Source of the DNA: Paraburkholderia sp. SG-MS1
GTDB lineage: Bacteria > Pseudomonadota > Gammaproteobacteria > Burkholderiales > Burkholderiaceae
Reading direction: 5' to 3'
Length of the DNA: 64,000 bases
Assembly (NCBI RefSeq): GCF_012275575.1
Contig: NZ_NPIH01000168.1
Location: 79,220-143,219, forward strand
Shown: piece by piece, positions 17,607-26,424 of the stretch
How positions within the stretch are numbered: the stretch's first letter is position 1
Layout of the letters: every line of letters begins with the position of its first letter
Made by a program: the position numbers and the translations under genes
The notes under the pieces: generated by a model
Seen by the model: the letters and a program-made list of their open reading frames with translations, nothing else
What the model was told of the DNA's origin: nothing
Database searches by the model: none

Positions 17607-17903
17607 CTACGCGGGCTGGCTAAGAGTGTCCACTCGCTTCAAGAAGGGGCGCACCTCGACGGTTCTCCATATTCCGGCTTTGTTGAAGGGGTCGTCGTCG
17701 ACAAATCGCCGAAGCACATCGATACGGTCAACCTCATACAGAAAGAAGCTGCCGATCATCGTTTCCCCATCTGAATCCAGCAGCGGGCCGGATATCAGCG
17801 TCTTGATGGGGGCAGTCTTCAGGTACGACTTGTGATCGTCGTAGCGCTCCAGACGACGCTGCAACATGCCCGGATGATCTAGGCAATAGACTGTGAAATG
17901 CAT
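17607..17903 (-). CDS. YciI-family protein
   Basis: The 98-aa protein fits the YciI/muconolactone-isomerase-like ferredoxin fold: MHFTVYCLDHPGMLQRRLE, HKSYL, ISGPLLDSDGETMIGSFFLYEV and DDPFNKAGIWRTVEVRPF. Family proteins are small dimeric enzymes or dehydrochlorinases with mostly unknown function; the Asp-Asp-Pro-Phe loop is typical. It lies 55 bp from the Dabb gene. Association with ring-cleavage genes is common for this fold, for example muconolactone isomerase, so an isomerase or dehydration step on a ring or lactone intermediate is a reasonable guess. Confidence 0.87.
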   Translation of the reverse strand: MHFTVYCLDHPGMLQRRLERYDDHKSYLKTAPIKTLISGPLLDSDGETMIGSFFLYEVDRIDVLRRFVDDDPFNKAGIWRTVEVRPFLKRVDTLSQPA

Positions 17904-17958
17904 GTGCCCTCCTGCCTACCGCTTGCTAGCGGCACAAAGTTTGTTCGCGAGCACCCGT

Positions 17959-18327
17959 TCAAGCACGCGCTTGGCGTAGCTCTCGACCTGCCGCAAACGT
18001 GTCTTGTGCTTCAGAGTGGGCCTGCGCGTCGACCTGATAGTCGACCTGAAAGCGCGCTGTTCTGATGTTGCCGAGCGTCTCCCGGACTCTCAAGTGCTCT
18101 GGATGGGTCGCATATCCGTCGAGTGCAGCCTGTGAGTCGAACTCCGTGATCAGAACGACATCGCAGGCGTAATCGACCGCGCTCGAATCGAGCCCGACTT
18201 CGAGCCTTAGCATGCCGGGGATCACGCCGCGCAGCCCTTCGAAACTCTCTTTGACGAGTTGGCGTGCTTCCTGACGTTCGCCCGGCGTCTCGCCACGGAC
18301 TCGCCACATGACAATATGTCGGATCAT
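17959..18327 (-). CDS. Dabb-family (stress-response A/B barrel) protein
   Basis: This 122-aa protein has the Dabb signature: the start MIRHIVMWRVRGE, GVIPGMLRLEVGLDSSA, DVVLITEFDSQAALDGYATHPEHLRVRE. The fold dimerises into a barrel, and related proteins catalyse cyclisations or protect reactive intermediates. Its ATG overlaps the stop of the dioxygenase gene (ATGA), so it is translationally coupled to it and may act on the same product. The C-terminal tail after residue 100 is charged and not part of the fold. The exact role is unknown. Confidence 0.87.
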   Translation of the reverse strand: MIRHIVMWRVRGETPGERQEARQLVKESFEGLRGVIPGMLRLEVGLDSSAVDYACDVVLITEFDSQAALDGYATHPEHLRVRETLGNIRTARFQVDYQVDAQAHSEAQDTFAAGRELRQARA

Positions 18328-19208
18328 GCAGGAACCTCCGCGGGATTGAGTACGAAGTCGTACTTAAGCGAATAGAACGGCGTTTCCATTTTTGAACCGT
18401 CGGGAGAGACGCCGCTGTCGTGCTTGGCCCATTTGGTAATCAGCGTTGAGCGAACCCCGAATACCGCGTCGGAGTCGAGATACTGGTCTCCATCGCGGAA
18501 TACATGAGTAATCAGCGTCTCGTATCCGGGCACCTTGATCATGAAGTGCAAGTGAGCCGGACGCCAAGGATGACGGCCGAGTGCTTCCAGCATCCGTCCC
18601 ACCGGTCCGTCGTGAGGAATCGGATATGCCTCGGCGAGAATCGAACGGAAATGGAACCGGCCGTCGCGATCGCTATACAGTCTGCCGCGCGCCCGATGGA
18701 CTGAGGAATCCGAGCCGTCCGGCGACTTCTGCACGTCGTAGAATCCGTCTTCGTCGGATTGCCACACATCGATCTGCGCGCCGGCCAGGGCAGTGCCGTC
18801 GAGGCCTCGAACCTGACCGCTCACAAAACACGGCTCACCGCGTGCGCCGTTCGCGATGTCTGCACCATTTTCATACTCCGGCGCGCCCTCGACGTAGAAC
18901 GGACCGAACACGGTTGCCTCCGTGCATTCGACCGGCTTCTTGTTGTTCTGGGCCATCACAAGCATCGACAGCCCGAGTGTGTCCGACAGGAGAATGAACT
19001 CCTGGCGCTTGTCGTCAGTGATATGGCCGCACTCGGTCAGGAACTGGATCGCCTTGAACCACTCCGCCTCGGTGAGCTTCACGTCCCGGGCGAAGCTATG
19101 TAGGTGCTGCACCAGGCTGGTAAAGATGGTGCGAAGCCTGCCGTCGCAGCGTTCGTCCATTGACGCGAGTACCGCTTGCGTAATGGTGTCTTCGTTGATG
19201 TTGCGCAT
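18324..19208 (-). CDS. Intradiol ring-cleavage dioxygenase, hydroxyquinol 1,2-dioxygenase type
   Basis: The 294-aa protein has the N-terminal dimerisation helices and the Fe(III) ligands of intradiol enzymes: Tyr157 in DGFYDVQ, Tyr195 in AEAYPIP, His219 and His221 in WRPAHLHF. Spacing and length match hydroxyquinol 1,2-dioxygenases (ligands near 164, 197, 221 and 223). It would cleave 1,2,4-trihydroxybenzene to maleylacetate, which the reductase at 13263 reduces. Start ATG 19208 fits the family length; the longer open frame to 19490 would run into the divergent LysR gene. Catechol or chlorocatechol cleavage is a less likely alternative. It is the first gene of the operon, facing LysR. Confidence 0.93.
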   Translation of the reverse strand: MRNINEDTITQAVLASMDERCDGRLRTIFTSLVQHLHSFARDVKLTEAEWFKAIQFLTECGHITDDKRQEFILLSDTLGLSMLVMAQNNKKPVECTEATVFGPFYVEGAPEYENGADIANGARGEPCFVSGQVRGLDGTALAGAQIDVWQSDEDGFYDVQKSPDGSDSSVHRARGRLYSDRDGRFHFRSILAEAYPIPHDGPVGRMLEALGRHPWRPAHLHFMIKVPGYETLITHVFRDGDQYLDSDAVFGVRSTLITKWAKHDSGVSPDGSKMETPFYSLKYDFVLNPAEVPA

Positions 19209-19286
19209 CGCTGTCGTCTCCGTAGTGCGCGTATGCATAAGACGACAGGTTAATAGTCTCATAGCAGGAAAAAAATGCGCTATAGT

Positions 19287-19299
19287 GAAATGACATTTC
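19287..19299. promoter_or_regulatory. Dyad GAAATG-A-CATTTC in the lysR/dioxygenase divergent promoter
   Basis: A perfect 6-bp inverted repeat with one central base lies between the dioxygenase operon and the lysR gene, 24 bp before the lysR start. Its half-site, continued by C, resembles the ATTTCC/GGAAAT half-sites at 20341-20363. LysR regulators usually bind such dyads, so this is a candidate for the regulator at 19323. Confidence 0.4.
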
Positions 19300-19322
19300 C
19301 GCCAGGTGGATAAATCGCGCGC

Positions 19323-20240
19323 ATGGACCGCTGGACGCAGATCGAACTTTTTGTTTTGACGGCTGAACTCGGCAGCCTGTCGAAAGCGGCTGAACGACTC
19401 GATATGTCCAACGCGGCGGCCAGCCGCACACTGAGCGCGCTTGAGGAGCGGTTGGGTACCCGCCTCATTGAGCGCACGACCCGCAGACAATGGCTTACGG
19501 ACGCGGGAGAAGCGTACCGGCGCAGTTGCGTTGCTGTCCTTTCAGAGATGGCCGAAGCCGAGGCCGCGGCCAGCGACGCGACGTTGCGCCCGAGCGGAGT
19601 CTTGCGAGTGACAAGTTCTGTCTCATTCGCCACGCTGCACATTGCTCCATTTCTGACCGAATTCAACCGAAGATATCCGAGCATTTCCGTGCAGGTCATA
19701 GCGGCGAACCGCTACCCTGACTTCATTGAAGCTGGGATCGATATTGCGATTCGTACGCGTGAACACGAAGGCGATTCGGGAATTACGGTCCGCAAACTGG
19801 CGGATACTTCTCGCATTCTTGCCGCGTCACCTGCCTATCTCAACGAGTACGGCAGACCCGTCAGACCTGAGGATTTGGGCGAGCATCGGATGCTGGTCTA
19901 CAACCTGGCGGTCGACCCATACATTCTTCACTTCCGGCGCGGCGAGGAAACGTGCGACGTTGCGATCACCAGTGTGCTCGATTCCAATGAAGGTCAAGTC
20001 ATCGTCGCGGCAGGCCGGTCCGGCTTGGGAATAGTGATCCAGCCGCTCTATATTATTCATGAAGATATCGTCGCTGGACGCCTCGTACCCGTCCTCGAGG
20101 ATTGGCAATTGCCCCGCCTTACCATCAATCTCGCCTATCAAAGTCGCCGGTATCAGCCTGCAAAGATCAGGGTTTTCACGGAATTCCTCATCGAATGGAC
20201 GGAACGCCGGCAACTTGCCGCTAAATGGCGAGCTGTCTGA
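19323..20240 (+). CDS. LysR-family transcriptional regulator
   Basis: The 305-aa regulator has the N-terminal winged helix (residues 1-60: DRWTQIELFVLTAELGS, AERLDMSNAAASRTLSALEERL) and a LysR substrate-binding domain (LRVTSSVSFATLHIAPFLTEF, GIDIAIRTREHEGDSG, GRSGLGIVIQPLYIIHEDI). It is complete. It is divergent from the hydroxyquinol dioxygenase operon with 114 bp between them, the classical arrangement for a co-inducer-dependent activator of aromatic catabolism. It probably also acts on the plus-strand SDR-ABC operon through the dyads at 20341-20386 (inference). Confidence 0.92.
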   Translation: MDRWTQIELFVLTAELGSLSKAAERLDMSNAAASRTLSALEERLGTRLIERTTRRQWLTDAGEAYRRSCVAVLSEMAEAEAAASDATLRPSGVLRVTSSVSFATLHIAPFLTEFNRRYPSISVQVIAANRYPDFIEAGIDIAIRTREHEGDSGITVRKLADTSRILAASPAYLNEYGRPVRPEDLGEHRMLVYNLAVDPYILHFRRGEETCDVAITSVLDSNEGQVIVAAGRSGLGIVIQPLYIIHEDIVAGRLVPVLEDWQLPRLTINLAYQSRRYQPAKIRVFTEFLIEWTERRQLAAKWRAV

Positions 20241-20578
20241 GAGTGAATGAGCGTCAATTTGCTGGGCCGGAGCCCTTTAGCCCGGCCGACTTGCGGGAAA
20301 ACACGGATCGACTTTTCCCTTCAATGTAGCCTCGCAAAAGATATTTCCGCTTCGTGGAAATATGATTTCGCGGAGGCGCATATTTCTTTAGAGCGCGTTC
20401 GAATAGTCTACAGCCATGTCGTGAGTTGCAAAGCAGTGTTGCAGTGACGACAACGAAGCTGTGGAAGTCCACCGGTAAGCGAGCATCAAGCTGAAGATTG
20501 CGACGGCGATGCGACCGTATCCGCGCGAGACCCACGAACGCAGCGTTGCGAAAGCAAATATCAAATAGGAGATACAAA
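20241..20578. other. Intergenic region upstream of the SDR-ABC operon
   Basis: No gene is visible in these 338 bases. They hold the dyad cluster at 20341-20386 and probably the operon promoter. The last bases carry AGGAG (20567-20571) seven bases before a TTG start. Confidence 0.6.
20341..20386. promoter_or_regulatory. Three ATATTTC(C)-type half-sites
   Basis: Positions 20341-20363 form a perfect 8-bp dyad, ATATTTCC-N7-GGAAATAT, in which T-N11-A occurs. A third half-site, CATATTTC, follows at 20379-20386 and pairs with GAAATATG at 20357-20364. This is the layout of a LysR recognition site plus activation site. The same half-site type occurs at 19287-19299. Confidence 0.55.
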
Positions 20579-21295
20579 TTGGACCGACTCAGAGACAAAG
20601 TCGCTTTGATCACCGGAGCCGCACAGGGCATCGGTTTGACCGTGGCGCAGACCTTCGCACGCGAGGGCGCGACGGTTATCGCGGCTGACATCAAGGCGAG
20701 TGACTCGAAAGAGTTCGACGTTCAACAACTCGATGTTTCGTCCCCAGCGGACTGGTCGCGTGTAGTGGAATCGGTCATCGCAAAACACGGGCGCATCGAT
20801 GTGCTCGTCAACAACGCGGGCATCGTCTACTGCTATGAAACTTTGGATGGCACCGACCTGGACAGCTGGCAGAAAGTGCTGTCCGTGAACCTCACGGGCA
20901 GTTTCCTCGGAATCCAGGCCGTGCTGCCGTCGATGCGGGGTATGCGCAAGGGTTCAATCATCAATTTCTCGTCGATGTGGGGCATCGTAGGCACTGCCGG
21001 CGCCGCAGCCTACGCGGCAGCAAAAGGCGGCGTGCGCAACATGACCAAAAACGCGGCCGTCACGTACGCGCCCGAGAACATCCGGGTGAATTCGGTGCAC
21101 CCGGGATTGATCAGAACGCCCCTCGTGACGAGCCAGCCCGACGACCTGAACGCAGAGATCATTGCAAAGACGCCGATGGGCCGCATGGGCACCCCCGAGG
21201 AAGTCGCGAACGTCTGCCTCTTCCTCGCCAGCGACGAATCCTCGTTTATGACAGGTGCTGAACTCGTGATCGACGGCGGGTATCTGGCGCAGTAA
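20579..21295 (+). CDS. Short-chain dehydrogenase/reductase (SDR)
   Basis: The 238-aa classical SDR has ITGAAQGIGLTVA for cofactor binding, an NNAG motif (LVNNAGIVY), catalytic Ser in NFSSMWG, Y-A-A-A-K (AAAYAAAKGG) and the PGLIRTP loop. ADIKAS at the second strand suggests NAD. I chose TTG 20579 because AGGAG is seven bases upstream and the protein then begins LDRLRDKVALITGA. It is the first gene of the sugar-type operon. A role in oxidising a hydroxyl of the imported sugar, cyclitol or its derivative is inferred. Confidence 0.9.
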   Translation: MDRLRDKVALITGAAQGIGLTVAQTFAREGATVIAADIKASDSKEFDVQQLDVSSPADWSRVVESVIAKHGRIDVLVNNAGIVYCYETLDGTDLDSWQKVLSVNLTGSFLGIQAVLPSMRGMRKGSIINFSSMWGIVGTAGAAAYAAAKGGVRNMTKNAAVTYAPENIRVNSVHPGLIRTPLVTSQPDDLNAEIIAKTPMGRMGTPEEVANVCLFLASDESSFMTGAELVIDGGYLAQ

Positions 21296-21441
21296 CCGCT
21301 CGCCATGTACGCGTTGACTCGCCGCATCACAGTTTCATAAACCGAAGTGCTTTTATCGACGTCGACCGATGCTTCTTTGCACGATTGGCGAAACTCCATA
21401 CAGCCTCAGCTCGTTCTGCAGGCATAAAGCAGGTGAAACGC

Positions 21442-22605
21442 ATGTCTACTGACCTTCTCTCTCAATTCGGCCGACGCGTGCGAGTAGGCCTTGTCGGCGG
21501 CGGAAAAGATTCCGTCATCGGTCGCACACATCTGATCGCCATGCGAACCGACGGGTTTTACGACGTTGTTGCTGGCGCGATGTCGATTGACCCTGAGGTC
21601 GCGAAAGCATCGGCGCGGGCTGAGTTGATCGACGAAGACCGTGCCTACACCGATTTTCGCGTGATGGCAGAACGCGAAGCGGCGCGCGAAGACCGTATCG
21701 ACGCAGTCGTGATTGCCACGCCCCCGCAGTTGCACTACGAGGTAGCACGCGTGTTCATGGAAAAAGGAATCGACGTCATCTGCGAAAAGCCGCTGACCCG
21801 TGACCTGGCCGAAGCACAACGCCTCAATGACCTCATCAAGCAACATGACCGGCTGTTCCTTCTCACGCATTGCTACACCGGCTACCCGATGGTCCGCGAA
21901 GCGCGCGCGATGGTAGCGGCGGGCGCACTTGGCAAGATCCAGTGCATTGAAGGCGAGCTGTGCGCCGGGTTCGTGGTTGACCCGCGGAATCCCGATCGCC
22001 ATTGGCGCTTCCGCGAATCGTCGATGGGCAAGGGCGTTCTCCTCGGCGAAGTCGGCTCTCACGCCCATCACATCGTTTCGTACGTCACAGGGCTTCGCGT
22101 CGAGGAGGTGTCCGCCGAAATGACCACGTTCGCTGAAGGGCGCGAAGTGTATGACAACGCCTATCTGACGGCGCGTTTCGAAGGCGGCGCTCGCGGCCGC
22201 CTCTGGGGCAGCTATGTTGCAACCGGTAACGATCACGGTCTGTCATTCCGCATTTTTGGCGAGAAAGGCAGCCTCACCTGGGTTCAGGAAGAACCGGAAG
22301 TTCTCTGGTTCAAACCGCCGGGTGCGCCGGCCCAACGTCTGGCTCGCGGCTACGCAACCCTGTCACCGCAAGCAGCTGCTGCTACGCGCTTCACGGCTGG
22401 ACACCCCGAAGGATACGCCCTCGCTTTCGCAAATCTCTACTCTGATTTCGCAAAGGCTTTGATGGCTAAGCGTCTTGAGTTGCCGTATCAGTCATACCTC
22501 GACGCAATTCCGGGCATTGCGGACGGCGTGCACACGATGTCGTTGATCGACGCGGCTGTCCGCTCCGCCGGGCAAGACGGCGCCTGGACCACTCTCACCC
22601 GGTAA
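21442..22605 (+). CDS. Gfo/Idh/MocA-family NAD(P)-dependent oxidoreductase
   Basis: This 387-aa enzyme has a Rossmann N terminus (VRVGLVGGGKDSVIGRTH), the E-K-P triad at about residues 115-117, HCYTGYPMVREARAMV and GEVGSHAHHIVSYVTG. The wording around GG-x-IGRTHLIAM...DVVAGAMS matches, from memory, the clade that contains levoglucosan and glycoside 3-dehydrogenases rather than plain inositol dehydrogenase. It would oxidise a ring hydroxyl of a sugar, glycoside or cyclitol. ATG 21442 is preferred over upstream starts. It lies between the SDR and the ABC genes on the same strand. Confidence 0.9.
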   Translation: MSTDLLSQFGRRVRVGLVGGGKDSVIGRTHLIAMRTDGFYDVVAGAMSIDPEVAKASARAELIDEDRAYTDFRVMAEREAAREDRIDAVVIATPPQLHYEVARVFMEKGIDVICEKPLTRDLAEAQRLNDLIKQHDRLFLLTHCYTGYPMVREARAMVAAGALGKIQCIEGELCAGFVVDPRNPDRHWRFRESSMGKGVLLGEVGSHAHHIVSYVTGLRVEEVSAEMTTFAEGREVYDNAYLTARFEGGARGRLWGSYVATGNDHGLSFRIFGEKGSLTWVQEEPEVLWFKPPGAPAQRLARGYATLSPQAAAATRFTAGHPEGYALAFANLYSDFAKALMAKRLELPYQSYLDAIPGIADGVHTMSLIDAAVRSAGQDGAWTTLTR

Positions 22606-22827
22606 TTCGATCAAGCAGGGGGCAGGTGGCGAAAAGCTGAGTTCGGATAGGACAGTCGCGATCGGGACTCAGTTTGACAACGTTAGGTTTGCTTACCGTG
22701 TGACAAATTCCAGGAGAGGTTGACGTGCCGAGAGGCAGCTCGCTCGTGGACTTTCGATCCCCACCCGCGCCGCTCTCTTGCGACGCCCCAGTCCTAGAGT
22801 TCTTTTAAATCATAATCGGAGACAGTG

Positions 22828-23751
22828 ATGTTCAAGAAAATCGTACTCGGTCTTGCAGCTAGCGGCTTGTTGGCAAGCGCTGTGTCAGCCAAGGAAATCA
22901 ATTCGGTCGGAGTTGCGATCTATTCGCTCGGTGATCCCTTCCAGAACGCAATCTCCAAAGGCGTTACGGACCGAGCGAAGCAGAATAATCCGAACGTCAA
23001 GGTCATGACCGTCGCGTCGGACTACGACCTGAACAAACAGTTTTCTCAGGTCGACAATTTCATTTCGGCCAAGACCGATCTCATCATTCTGACCGCAGAT
23101 GACCCGAAAGCGATTCTTCCGGCAATCAAACGTGCCGAGGCAGCCGGCATTCCTGTCATCGCTGTGGACGTTTCGGCGGACGGCGCAGCGGCCACCGTGC
23201 AGACCAACAACTTCAAGGCCGGCGAGATGGCATGCCAGTACCTGTCCGACAAACTGGGTGGGAAAGGCAAGGTCGTCATCCTGAACGGGCCGTCCGTTTC
23301 ATCGATTCAGGACCGCGTCAAGGGCTGCCAGTCGGTTCTGAGCAAGGGCAAATTCGAGATCCTCTCTGACAACCAGAACGCAAAGGCGACGCGTGAGGGT
23401 GGTCTGACGGTTATGCAATCGCTGTTGACGCGCTTTCCGAAGGTAGACGGCGTCTTCACGGTCTGTGATCAGGAAGCCATCGGGGCGGATCTGGCGGCCA
23501 AACAGTTCAACCGAAAGGACTTCATGATCGTCAGCGTCGACGGCTCGCCCGAAGTGACCTCGCTTCTGAAATCGCCGTCGGCGATTCAAGGAACGGTTGC
23601 TCAAAGCCCGTATTCAATGGCACAGACGGCGTTCGATATCGGCAACGACATGCTGTCGAAGGGAAAGAAGCCTGCGAATGCAGTGATTCTGCTCGATCCG
23701 AAACTGGTCACGCGTGACAACGTTACCTCGTACAAGGGTTGGGGTGGTTAG
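22828..23751 (+). CDS. Ribose-type ABC transporter, substrate-binding protein
   Basis: The 307-aa protein starts with a Sec signal peptide (MFKKIVLGLAASGLLASAVSA, cleaved near residue 21) and continues as an RbsB-like periplasmic binding protein: GDPFQNAISKGVTDRA, LIILTADDPKAILPAIKRAEAAGIPVIAVDV, CDQEAIGADLAAKQ and MIVSVDGSPEV. GGAGA at 22818-22822 precedes ATG 22828. Ligands of this family are pentoses, hexoses, inositol and similar polyols, so the imported molecule probably carries a sugar or cyclitol part. The 222 bases upstream hold a TTGACA-like element at 22674-22679 without a clear -10 box. Confidence 0.93.
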   Translation: MFKKIVLGLAASGLLASAVSAKEINSVGVAIYSLGDPFQNAISKGVTDRAKQNNPNVKVMTVASDYDLNKQFSQVDNFISAKTDLIILTADDPKAILPAIKRAEAAGIPVIAVDVSADGAAATVQTNNFKAGEMACQYLSDKLGGKGKVVILNGPSVSSIQDRVKGCQSVLSKGKFEILSDNQNAKATREGGLTVMQSLLTRFPKVDGVFTVCDQEAIGADLAAKQFNRKDFMIVSVDGSPEVTSLLKSPSAIQGTVAQSPYSMAQTAFDIGNDMLSKGKKPANAVILLDPKLVTRDNVTSYKGWGG

Positions 23752-23838
23752 GTTCGCCACTATCAATGCAGCGTAGACGACGCAGCATTGTGGCGCACGC
23801 CAGCATCCGCGTGCGCGAGCAACACATATGGAGACATG

Positions 23839-25380
23839 ATGCCTACCGATAATCAGATTCCTCTGCTCGAAATGCGGAACGTCAGTAAGACATTCGTCGG
23901 CACGAAGGCACTTGATAACGTCCAACTGCGCGCGTGGGGCGGTGAAGTTCTCGCTCTTATGGGAGAGAACGGCGCAGGCAAGTCGACGCTGATGAAAATC
24001 CTATCTGGTGCCTATGAGGCCGATGCGGGTAGCGAGATCCTGATCGACGGCCAGCCGGTGACCATCGGAGATCCGTTGGAGGCGAAGAGATACGGCGTTT
24101 CGATTATCTATCAGGAACTGAGCCTCGCGCCTAATCTCACGGTCGCCGAAAACATCTATCTGGGGCGAGAGGTCTCCGCTCGCGGAATGGCTAATCGGCA
24201 GGCAATGTACGCGGGCTGCCGTGAAGTATTGGAACGCCTCGACGTTCCATTCACTGCCCGTACGATCGTCGGGACGCTTTCCATCGCAGAGCAGCAGTTG
24301 GTCGAGATCGGCCGGGCGCTGCACGCGAAATCGAGGATTCTGGTCCTTGACGAGCCGACTACCGCCTTATCGACTCGAGAAAGCGAGCGGCTGTTTGCGT
24401 TGATCCGGCAATTGCGCTCCGAAGGTATCGCCATCATTTACATCAGTCACCGGATGGAAGAGGTCTATGACCTGTCCGACCGTGTATCTGTGCTGCGGGA
24501 CGGGCGGTACGTAGGAACGATTGACCGTGCCGAGCTATCGGCTCAGGCGATCGTCAAGATGATGGTTGGCCGGGACCTGTCGACCTTCTATATGAAGGAA
24601 CATGATGCCGGCGGTAGCCGTGGTCCTGTCATCTTTGAAGCAAAGGACATCTCCGACGGCGACAAAATCAAGCGGTGCAGTTTCCAACTCCATCAAGGTG
24701 AGGTACTAGGAATTGCGGGACTGGTCGGATCAGGACGCACGGAGCTAGCCCGGTTGATATACGGGGCCGATGAGAAGGCGAGCGGAAAGGTCTTCATCAA
24801 CGGTCAAGAAGTGAGCATTCGGCAACCGTCCGACGCCATCAAACACGGACTGGCATACCTGACGGAAGATCGCAAAGCATTGGGCCTCTTTCTCGACATG
24901 TCGTGCGCCGAAAACATTAATTTGGGCGTGATTTTTCCGGACGCACGCCCAGGCGGCTTCCTCAATCTGTCGAAAGGCAAAAAACGCGCGAACTCGGCCT
25001 TCGAGCAACTTCGTGTTCGGGCAGCAAGCCCCCTGGTCAACGTTGGAAGCCTCTCGGGCGGAAACCAGCAAAAGGTGCTGTTGTCGCGCTGGCTCCAGAT
25101 CGGGCCGAAGGTGCTCATTCTCGACGAGCCCACGCGCGGCGTGGACATCGGCGCTAAATCTGAGATCTATCGGCTCATCGACGACCTGGCGCGTCAAGGA
25201 ATTGGTGTCGTCGTGATTTCGAGCGAACTGGCGGAAATCATTGGGGTCTGCGATCGCACGCTCGTGATGCGTGGAGGTCATATCGTTGGCGAAGTCGGCG
25301 GCCCAAACAACGACGCAATCACGCAAGAAAACATCATGGCTCTCGCGGCAGGAGCGGATGCAACCCTCGATGCCGCCTGA
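23839..25380 (+). CDS. Ribose-type ABC transporter, ATP-binding protein
   Basis: The protein of about 513 aa has two ABC domains as in RbsA/MglA: Walker [10 protein letters not shown], a first signature LSIAEQQ with Walker B ILVLDEPT, and in the second domain a degenerate Walker A (GLVGSGRTE), signature LSGGNQQKV and [12 protein letters not shown]. It energises uptake together with the permease at 25402. Two ATG codons (23836 and 23839) follow GGAGA; 23839 has the better spacing. The 87-base gap to the binding-protein gene is normal for such operons. Confidence 0.95.
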   Translation: MPTDNQIPLLEMRNVSKTFVGTKALDNVQLRAWGGEVLALMGENGAGKSTLMKILSGAYEADAGSEILIDGQPVTIGDPLEAKRYGVSIIYQELSLAPNLTVAENIYLGREVSARGMANRQAMYAGCREVLERLDVPFTARTIVGTLSIAEQQLVEIGRALHAKSRILVLDEPTTALSTRESERLFALIRQLRSEGIAIIYISHRMEEVYDLSDRVSVLRDGRYVGTIDRAELSAQAIVKMMVGRDLSTFYMKEHDAGGSRGPVIFEAKDISDGDKIKRCSFQLHQGEVLGIAGLVGSGRTELARLIYGADEKASGKVFINGQEVSIRQPSDAIKHGLAYLTEDRKALGLFLDMSCAENINLGVIFPDARPGGFLNLSKGKKRANSAFEQLRVRAASPLVNVGSLSGGNQQKVLLSRWLQIGPKVLILDEPTRGVDIGAKSEIYRLIDDLARQGIGVVVISSELAEIIGVCDRTLVMRGGHIVGEVGGPNNDAITQENIMALAAGADATLDAA

Positions 25381-25401
25381 AACACAGATTTGGAGACAAT
25401 C

Positions 25402-26424
25402 ATGAACAAGTCAACGCTTCATAGTCCTGCTGTAAAGCAAGAGCCAACCGACGCAGTCGGGATGTCGGCGCATAAAGTGCACGTTCGTCGGCTGATCAGT
25501 GCTATCGGTATGCTGCCGGTACTAATCATTCTTTGCGTCGCTTTCAACTTCGCTACCCAAGGCACGTTCTTCACCGGCCAAAACATTTCGATCGTCGCAC
25601 AGCAGGCCGCCATCAATACAGTGTTGGCTGCAGGGATGACGTTCGTCATTCTGACCGGTGGCATCGATCTTTCGGTGGGTTCGATACTGGCGACTGCGGC
25701 GATGACGTCGATGATCTGCTCCCTCGACCCCTCGTTCGGCGCGTTCGCCCTTCCGGTCGGACTGTTGACGGGTATCGTTCTTGGCTCGATCAACGGTTTC
25801 CTCATCGCGTACCTGAAGCTTCCGCCGTTTATCGTCACGCTCGGTTCTCTTACCGCGGTGCGTGGACTTGCACGCTTGATCGGCAACGACGGTACGGTGA
25901 TGAACCCCAACCTCAGCTTTGCATGGATCGGGAACGCAAGCTTCCTCGGTGTTCCGGTTCTGGCGATCATCGCGCTTGCCGTTATTCTGATTTCGTGGGT
26001 CATCCTTCGCCGTACCGTGCTGGGGATCTGGATCTATGCGATGGGGGGGAATCCTGCGGCAGCGCGTCTTTCCGGCATCAAGGTCAGCCTGATTCTGATG
26101 TTCGTCTATGCCGTGTCGGGGTTGCTTTCCGGTCTCGGTGGTGTGATGTCCGCGGCCCGACTCTATGCTGCGAATGGACTTCAGATCGGCATGGGCTATG
26201 AACTCGACGCCATTGCCGCAGTCATTCTCGGCGGCACGAGCTTTGTAGGCGGTGTGGGTTCGATTTGGGGGACTTTGGTCGGCGCGTTAATTATTGCCGT
26301 ACTTTCTAATGGTCTCGTCATTCTCGGCGTGTCCGACATCTGGCAGTTCATTATCAAAGGCCTCGTCATCATCGCTGCAGTGGCACTCGATCGTTTTCGT
26401 CGCAGCGGTGAGAGCCGCACCTGA
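25402..26424 (+). CDS. Ribose-type ABC transporter, permease
   Basis: The 340-aa protein has a charged N-terminal tail of about 30 residues and then about ten membrane helices. It shows the BPD_transp_2 hallmarks: VILTGGIDLSVGSILA, GSINGFLIAYLKLPPFIVTLG, AMGGNPAAARLSGI and AVILGGTSFVGGVGSIWGTLVGA. It forms the membrane channel with the ATPase at 23839. ATG 25402 follows GGAGA. This is the last gene of the plus-strand operon before the porin. Confidence 0.95.
   Translation: MNKSTLHSPAVKQEPTDAVGMSAHKVHVRRLISAIGMLPVLIILCVAFNFATQGTFFTGQNISIVAQQAAINTVLAAGMTFVILTGGIDLSVGSILATAAMTSMICSLDPSFGAFALPVGLLTGIVLGSINGFLIAYLKLPPFIVTLGSLTAVRGLARLIGNDGTVMNPNLSFAWIGNASFLGVPVLAIIALAVILISWVILRRTVLGIWIYAMGGNPAAARLSGIKVSLILMFVYAVSGLLSGLGGVMSAARLYAANGLQIGMGYELDAIAAVILGGTSFVGGVGSIWGTLVGALIIAVLSNGLVILGVSDIWQFIIKGLVIIAAVALDRFRRSGESRT

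Noticed and set aside
22674..22702. TTGACA hexamer upstream of the ABC binding-protein gene as a sigma-70 promoter
   Set aside because: No acceptable -10 box 16-18 bases downstream.
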